The position numbers were made by a program, and so were the translations under genes. 9,726 nucleotides of DNA from Mageeibacillus sp. UBA5734. Its GTDB lineage: Bacteria > Bacillota > Clostridia > Saccharofermentanales > UBA5734. The notes beneath the pieces are model-generated. The model was not told where the DNA came from, did no database searches, and worked only from the letters and a program-made list of their open reading frames with translations. The stretch lies in the NCBI GenBank assembly GCA_002419365.1, contig DIGA01000007.1, forward strand, positions 1 through 9,726, in the 5' to 3' direction. Of the stretch, positions 6,773 through 9,726 are shown piece after piece (positions within the stretch are counted from its first letter, which is position 1; every line of letters begins with the position of its first letter).

Positions 6773-7090
6773 ATGACTGTTACCGTTCAGGCTAGTAATT
6801 TTGACGAAGTCGTCATGAAAAGCGACAAGCCCGTGTTGCTCGATTTCTGGGCTGTCTGGTGCGGACCGTGCCGCATGGTCGCTCCGACTGTTGACAAACT
6901 TGCTCAGGAATATGCTGGCCGCGCCGTCATCGGTAAGGTCAATGTCGATGAGCAGACCGAACTCGCTGAGAAGTTCCGTGTCATGAGCATCCCGACCCTC
7001 TACATCCTGAAAAATGGCCAGGTTGTCGAGCGTCTGATTGGCGCCCGTCCCTACTCCGAGCTCGCAGCAGCCCTCGAAAAGCACATCTGA
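6773..7090 (+). CDS. trxA: Thioredoxin
   Basis: Small cytoplasmic dithiol-disulfide carrier, 105 residues, the normal length for a stand-alone thioredoxin. The active site WCGPC spans residues 29-33 after the VLLDFWA strand, and the cis-proline is Pro74 in SIPT. The KVNVDE strand and the C-terminal VERLIGARPYSEL helix complete the fold. The residue before the active site gives AVWCGPC instead of the commoner A(E/P)WCGPC. The strong AGGAGG at 6761-6766 decides the start; in-frame upstream codons run into non-coding leader. The gene is 124 bases behind metA, probably with its own promoter, and is closed by the hairpin at 7140-7202. No thioredoxin reductase is nearby. Confidence 0.96.
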   Translation: MTVTVQASNFDEVVMKSDKPVLLDFWAVWCGPCRMVAPTVDKLAQEYAGRAVIGKVNVDEQTELAEKFRVMSIPTLYILKNGQVVERLIGARPYSELAAALEKHI

Positions 7091-7139
7091 GGATCTGCGT
7101 TTCCAGCTTCCCCTGACTGGATAAACACACCTTGCTAAC

Positions 7140-7202
7140 TGTCACAAAGAAAATGGCTGTCATGAATCTCTTAAAGAATCATGACAGCCTCTTTTCGTGA
7201 CA
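7140..7202. terminator. Bidirectional terminator between trxA and psuG
   Basis: A perfect 11-bp stem (GGCTGTCATGA at 7155-7165 with TCATGACAGCC at 7179-7189) encloses a 13-base loop. It is flanked by GAAAA on the left and TTTTC on the right, so either strand ends in a T-rich run. The flanks pair as well, and beyond them TGTCAC (7140-7145) pairs with GTGACA (7197-7202), making an almost continuous helix from 7140 to 7202. It separates convergent transcription units. Confidence 0.85.
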
Positions 7203-7257
7203 AATAGCTGTGGCGGTGATCCAGATGGCGGGGCAGGTGGTCTGGACCGGACAGGAC

Positions 7258-7281
7258 GGGACAGGGCAGGGCAGGGAAGGG
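7258..7281 (+). repeat. Five G-triplets: potential G-quadruplex
   Basis: Five GGG runs lie at 7258-7260, 7264-7266, 7269-7271, 7274-7276 and 7279-7281, with loops of 3, 2, 2 and 2 bases. This satisfies the usual quadruplex pattern with one spare tract. The run ends 5 bases before the psuG stop codon on the opposite strand, so the psuG mRNA carries the C-rich complement and the plus strand carries the Gs. It reads like a degenerate GGGCA/GGGAC repeat. Formation in the cell is inferred. Confidence 0.6.
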
Positions 7282-7286
7282 AATTC

Positions 7287-8201
7287 TCAGACCTTGCTGT
7301 ATTCGACAGCGATCTGGGCGCCGACTTTGACGTTGTTGAAGACAAGCTGGATGTTGGATTCGAGGCTGGCGCCGCCGGTCAGTTCCTTGACCCGGGCGAG
7401 CAGGAACGGGGTGCTGTCCTTGCCCTTGATGCCCTGCTCCTCAGCTTCCCTGACGGCCTGTTCGATGGCGCCATTGATGACAGCTGGATCCATTTCGTAG
7501 TCTGCAGGAATGGGATTGGCTACGACAATGCCGCCATTGAGACCAAGATCCCATTTGGCTTTCATGGCAGCTGCCATTTCACTGGCCGTGTCGACTTGAT
7601 AATCGACAGCAAATCCACTTTTGGATGTGTAGAAGGCAGGCAGCTCGCTGGTGCCAAAACCAACGACCGGAACACCTTGGGTTTCCAAGTACTCGAGTGT
7701 CAGGCCAATATCGAGAATAGATTTGGCACCGGCGCAGACCACAGTCACATTGGTGTGAGCCAGTTCCTGCAGGTCGGCAGAAATGTCCAGTGTGGTCTGG
7801 GCGCCTCTGTGGACACCACCGATGCCGCCCGTCGCAAAGACCCGGATACCAGCCAGATTGGCGATGATCATGGTGGAAGCGACGGTTGTGGCTCCGTCCA
7901 GGCCTTTGGCCAGGATGAAGGGGATGTCGCGGCGGCTGGCCTTGATGACATCGTGGCTGGAACCGAGGTATTCGATTTCTTCCCGGGTCAGTCCGACTTT
8001 GAGCTTGCCTTTGATGATGGCGATGGTCGCCGGGATTGCGCCATTGTCACGGACAATCTGTTCCACCGCCAGGGCAGTCTCGACGTTTTTCGGATAGGGC
8101 ATGCCATGGGAGATGATTGTTGATTCCAGGGCAACCACCGGTCTGCCATGCGCCAGTGCTTTCTCGACCTCGGGATGGATTTCAAGGTATTTGTCGTACA
8201 T
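7287..8201 (-). CDS. psuG: Pseudouridine-5'-phosphate glycosidase
   Basis: It cleaves the C-glycosidic bond of pseudouridine-5'-phosphate to uracil and ribose-5-phosphate, a step also run in the reverse direction. The 304-residue protein is full length. Conserved features are Glu26 in VALESTIISHGMPYP, Lys87 in KASRRD, the GATTVASTM block at 103-111, FATGGIGGVHRGA at 122-134, Asp143 in DISADL (metal site) and Lys160 in CAGAKSILD (the lysine that forms the sugar adduct in E. coli PsuG). The spacing among the last three matches E. coli, offset by six. Near the C-terminus are VANPIP and GKDSTPFLL. AGGAG lies 7 bases before the ATG. It is second in a two-gene operon, 62 bases behind psuK, with no terminator between them. 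Assignment is firm. Confidence 0.97.
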   Translation of the reverse strand: MYDKYLEIHPEVEKALAHGRPVVALESTIISHGMPYPKNVETALAVEQIVRDNGAIPATIAIIKGKLKVGLTREEIEYLGSSHDVIKASRRDIPFILAKGLDGATTVASTMIIANLAGIRVFATGGIGGVHRGAQTTLDISADLQELAHTNVTVVCAGAKSILDIGLTLEYLETQGVPVVGFGTSELPAFYTSKSGFAVDYQVDTASEMAAAMKAKWDLGLNGGIVVANPIPADYEMDPAVINGAIEQAVREAEEQGIKGKDSTPFLLARVKELTGGASLESNIQLVFNNVKVGAQIAVEYSKV

Positions 8202-8263
8202 GCTTTTTCTCCTATGATTTTTTATGACGAACGTCTGATTTCATGAGCTCCAGATCGCTGATT

Positions 8264-9361
8264 TTACTTGTCTAGTCCGAACTCTTTCAAGGTGAGCAGG
8301 ACATTGTCGCTGGACATGCCTGGATTGATGGTTTCCTGATGCTTCAACGCAAGAATGGATGCAGCCATCGCAAACCTGGCAGACTCAGCTATGCCGAACT
8401 GGTTGAAGCGGGCATACACCAGGGCCGAGACAAAGGCATCACCGGCTCCGGTCGCATTGACGACAGTGACTTTGGGGCTGGGGATCCAAGCGTACTCAGA
8501 ACCATCGCTGTAGAAAACACCTGCTTCGGCCATCGTGATGAAGACTTGCCGGACACCCTTTTCCAGGAAAAAATCAGACACCCGGACCAGATCCTGTTCA
8601 GTTTTGATCTCCAGACCGGAAAGCAGCTCGGCTTCGATCTTGTTCGGCTTGATCGTGTGGAAGGCGCCAATTTTATCCTTGATCTTCATGGCTTTGGTGG
8701 TTGAGACTGTGTCCAGGAAGAATTCTGTGTTTTTGAAATTGTCCACGACATAACTGATCGTCTCGTTCGGGATATTGGTATCGATGACGCAGATTTTTGA
8801 ATCTTCGATGATCTGGCGCTTGGTCTGGATGAAATCAATCGAGAGATCTTCGAAAATGTCCATGTGGGAAATGGCCACATTCATGTCGCCAGTTTCGTCG
8901 AGAATGGCCAGGTAGGTTGAAGTGGAGCGACCACTGGATATCAGGGCATGCCTGATATCCAGGCCTATGGCACTGGCATGGTCCACGATCTTGTGACCGT
9001 AAACATCATCCCCGACGGCACTGATCAGCTTGGTAGGTATGCCGAGGTGGACAAGATTCTCGGCAATATTGCGACCGACGCCACCCAGGCTGATCTTGAC
9101 CCTGCCGGGATTGGAATCCCGAGGGACCAGTTTCCGGTCAGGAAAGCCGCTGATGTCGATATTGGAACCACCCAGCACACAGACATAATCCTCTTGCTTG
9201 AGGATGTAGCCTTTGCCCAGGATCAATCCCTTTTTCATCAGGTTGGTGATGTGGACCGCAACCGAAGATCGAGTGATGCCGAGTGCTGCTGCGAGCTCAT
9301 TCTGAGAGATCGCAGGATTCTTGCGGATGAGTGCAAGCAATTCTTCTTCGCGATTCGTCAT
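8264..9361 (-). CDS. psuK: Pseudouridine kinase with N-terminal winged helix-turn-helix (HTH-PfkB fusion)
   Basis: Predicted to phosphorylate pseudouridine to the substrate of PsuG. The 365-residue protein has two parts. Residues 1-55 form a winged HTH of the MarR/Lrp-like kind: helices around 4-14 and 19-27, a recognition helix TRSSVAVHITNLMKKG (30-45) and a GKGYIL wing. From about 59 it is a PfkB/ribokinase-family sugar kinase: VLGGSNIDISG (62-72), SLGGVGRNIAENL (91-103), KPNKIEAELL, and the anion-hole motif GAGD at 305-308 with catalytic base Asp308. AAGGAG lies 6 bases before the ATG. The adjacent psuG is the main reason to call it pseudouridine kinase, since the fold alone would also fit other nucleoside or sugar kinases. 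Its base composition appears more A/T-rich than its neighbours. The HTH suggests it also regulates its own operon. Confidence 0.85.
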   Translation of the reverse strand: MTNREEELLALIRKNPAISQNELAAALGITRSSVAVHITNLMKKGLILGKGYILKQEDYVCVLGGSNIDISGFPDRKLVPRDSNPGRVKISLGGVGRNIAENLVHLGIPTKLISAVGDDVYGHKIVDHASAIGLDIRHALISSGRSTSTYLAILDETGDMNVAISHMDIFEDLSIDFIQTKRQIIEDSKICVIDTNIPNETISYVVDNFKNTEFFLDTVSTTKAMKIKDKIGAFHTIKPNKIEAELLSGLEIKTEQDLVRVSDFFLEKGVRQVFITMAEAGVFYSDGSEYAWIPSPKVTVVNATGAGDAFVSALVYARFNQFGIAESARFAMAASILALKHQETINPGMSSDNVLLTLKEFGLDK

Positions 9362-9389
9362 GATCGGCTCCTTAATTATAGCTTATAAA

Positions 9390-9405
9390 ATAAGCATGTG
9401 CTTAT
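9390..9405. promoter_or_regulatory. Candidate operator for the psuK-psuG operon
   Basis: ATAAGCA and TGCTTAT form a 7-2-7 dyad with perfect arms. A further copy of the half-site, GCTTAT at 9381-9386, gives three half-sites in alternating orientation over 25 bases. The dyad lies 29 to 44 bases ahead of the psuK start and at the predicted transcription start. Dyad and position are seen; binding by PsuK's own HTH is inferred. Confidence 0.5.
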
Positions 9406-9411
9406 GGTAAC

Positions 9412-9440
9412 AGAATATCACGCGAGACGGACCTATGCAA
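9412..9440 (-). promoter_or_regulatory. Probable psuK-psuG promoter
   Basis: On the minus strand TTGCAT (9435-9440) and TATTCT (9412-9417) are 17 bases apart, and TG one base before the -10 makes it an extended -10. Transcription would start near 9405, at the edge of the dyad. A perfect TATAAT also occurs at 9375-9380, but it has no -35 match and would start the mRNA at the ribosome binding site, so it is less likely to be the main promoter. Confidence 0.4.
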
Positions 9441-9726
9441 CCCCCAAAGCCATTCGGCTCTTTATCTGATTCCGTGAAAAGCCTGTAAAAAGTGCAGCGG
9501 ATTCCAGTAAGAGTGTGGCCATGGGGCTTGGAAGATTTGAGAAGTGCCAGTTTTGACTGCAGGTCTGGTTTGCTTTCACATCATTGAAGCTCCCTGGCCG
9601 GCAGGTCTGGCACCTTGGACGGAACATTCCACTTTTGGGGTCGGCCCACCAAAACGGTACTAATCAAATGGGTCTCGAAGCCCCTGCAGCAGAGTCTTTT
9701 CCAGATCATGCCTAGATCTTCCCCAA
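9441..9726. other. Right-edge region without a convincing complete gene; repeats and possible partial reading frames
   Basis: No complete gene is supported. On the minus strand one frame is open from the edge to a stop at 9581-9583 (47 residues, ending VPDLPARELQ). Another is open to a stop at 9660-9662 (21 residues, ending LLQGLRDPFD). At most one is likely to be the tail of a gene beyond the edge, and neither matches a family I recognise. The stretch carries an exact 10-bp direct repeat, GCAGGTCTGG, at 9559-9568 and 9601-9610. It also has related short motifs (AAGTGCAG at 9490, GAGTGTGG at 9511, AAGTGCCA at 9542, and inverted copies at 9608-9616 and 9629-9636). A TGT at 9484 precedes the first copy. 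An insertion-sequence end, for example IS21-like, is possible but unproven. Confidence 0.25.

Noticed and set aside
7197..8123. Long plus-strand open frame (308 codons) across psuG
   Set aside because: It is the shadow of psuG on the opposite strand; psuG has all family motifs, a ribosome binding site and the right length, while the plus-strand product resembles nothing.
9448..9459. AGCC-attc-GGCT hairpin as a terminator
   Set aside because: A 4-bp stem with a broken T-run is too weak to call on either strand.
9433..9627. 64-codon minus-strand open frame beginning MFRPRCQTC
   Set aside because: There is no ribosome binding site, no recognisable family, and its end overlaps the proposed psuK promoter. 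The Cys pair alone is not enough to call a gene.
9655..9664. CGGTACTAAT, identical to a stretch near the 3' end of bacterial 23S rRNA
   Set aside because: Only ten bases match; the sequence before and after does not follow the 23S 3' end, so it is probably chance.
1..9726. CRISPR array, tRNA or rRNA gene, phage or toxin-antitoxin module
   Set aside because: No regularly spaced repeats, no cloverleaf or rRNA core sequence, and no gene pair of that kind was seen; almost all of the window is ordinary metabolic and transport genes.

Overview
The window looks like a chromosomal segment of a Gram-positive, Clostridia-like member of the Bacillota with moderately high G+C. The clues are strong GGAGG-type ribosome binding sites on nearly every gene, a lipobox-bearing solute-binding protein typical of single-membrane bacteria, a DUF554 (YqgA/YdfK-type) membrane protein, a nucleoside kinase of the kind common in clostridia, and a MetA with the Glu111 signature of low-GC Gram-positives. 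The phylum is an inference from gene content; no rRNA or tRNA gene was found to fix it.

Left block (1-4475, minus strand). Read in the direction of transcription: a DUF554 membrane protein; a terminator followed by a fresh promoter; then a compact five-gene unit of amino-acid binding lipoprotein, permease, ATPase, 3-methyladenine DNA glycosylase I (tag) and a glycerophosphodiester phosphodiesterase that runs off the left edge. Permease/ATPase and tag/phosphodiesterase each overlap by an ATGA, so they are probably translationally coupled. The first three genes form a complete polar amino acid ABC importer; the two enzymes behind it have no obvious functional link to it.

Middle block (4476-7090, plus strand). 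A divergent gap with a perfect 14-bp palindrome leads into a stand-alone uridine-kinase-like nucleoside kinase, then metA (with a good promoter in the 99-bp gap) and trxA (thioredoxin). Residue 111 of MetA is Glu, which predicts acetyl-CoA rather than succinyl-CoA as acyl donor. A long near-continuous hairpin at 7140-7202 separates trxA from the convergent genes and can terminate transcription both ways.

Right block (7258-9440, minus strand). psuK, a PfkB-family kinase fused to an N-terminal winged helix-turn-helix, is followed by psuG. Together they take pseudouridine to pseudouridine-5'-phosphate and then to uracil plus ribose-5-phosphate. Upstream of psuK a 7-2-7 dyad sits at the predicted transcription start and is a good candidate operator for the kinase's own DNA-binding domain. 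A run of five G-triplets just past psuG can form a G-quadruplex. This regulator-kinase module is the most interesting part of the window.

Right edge (9441-9726). No convincing complete gene. It holds short direct and inverted repeats and one or two possible C-terminal reading frames entering from the right on the minus strand; an insertion-sequence end is possible but unproven.
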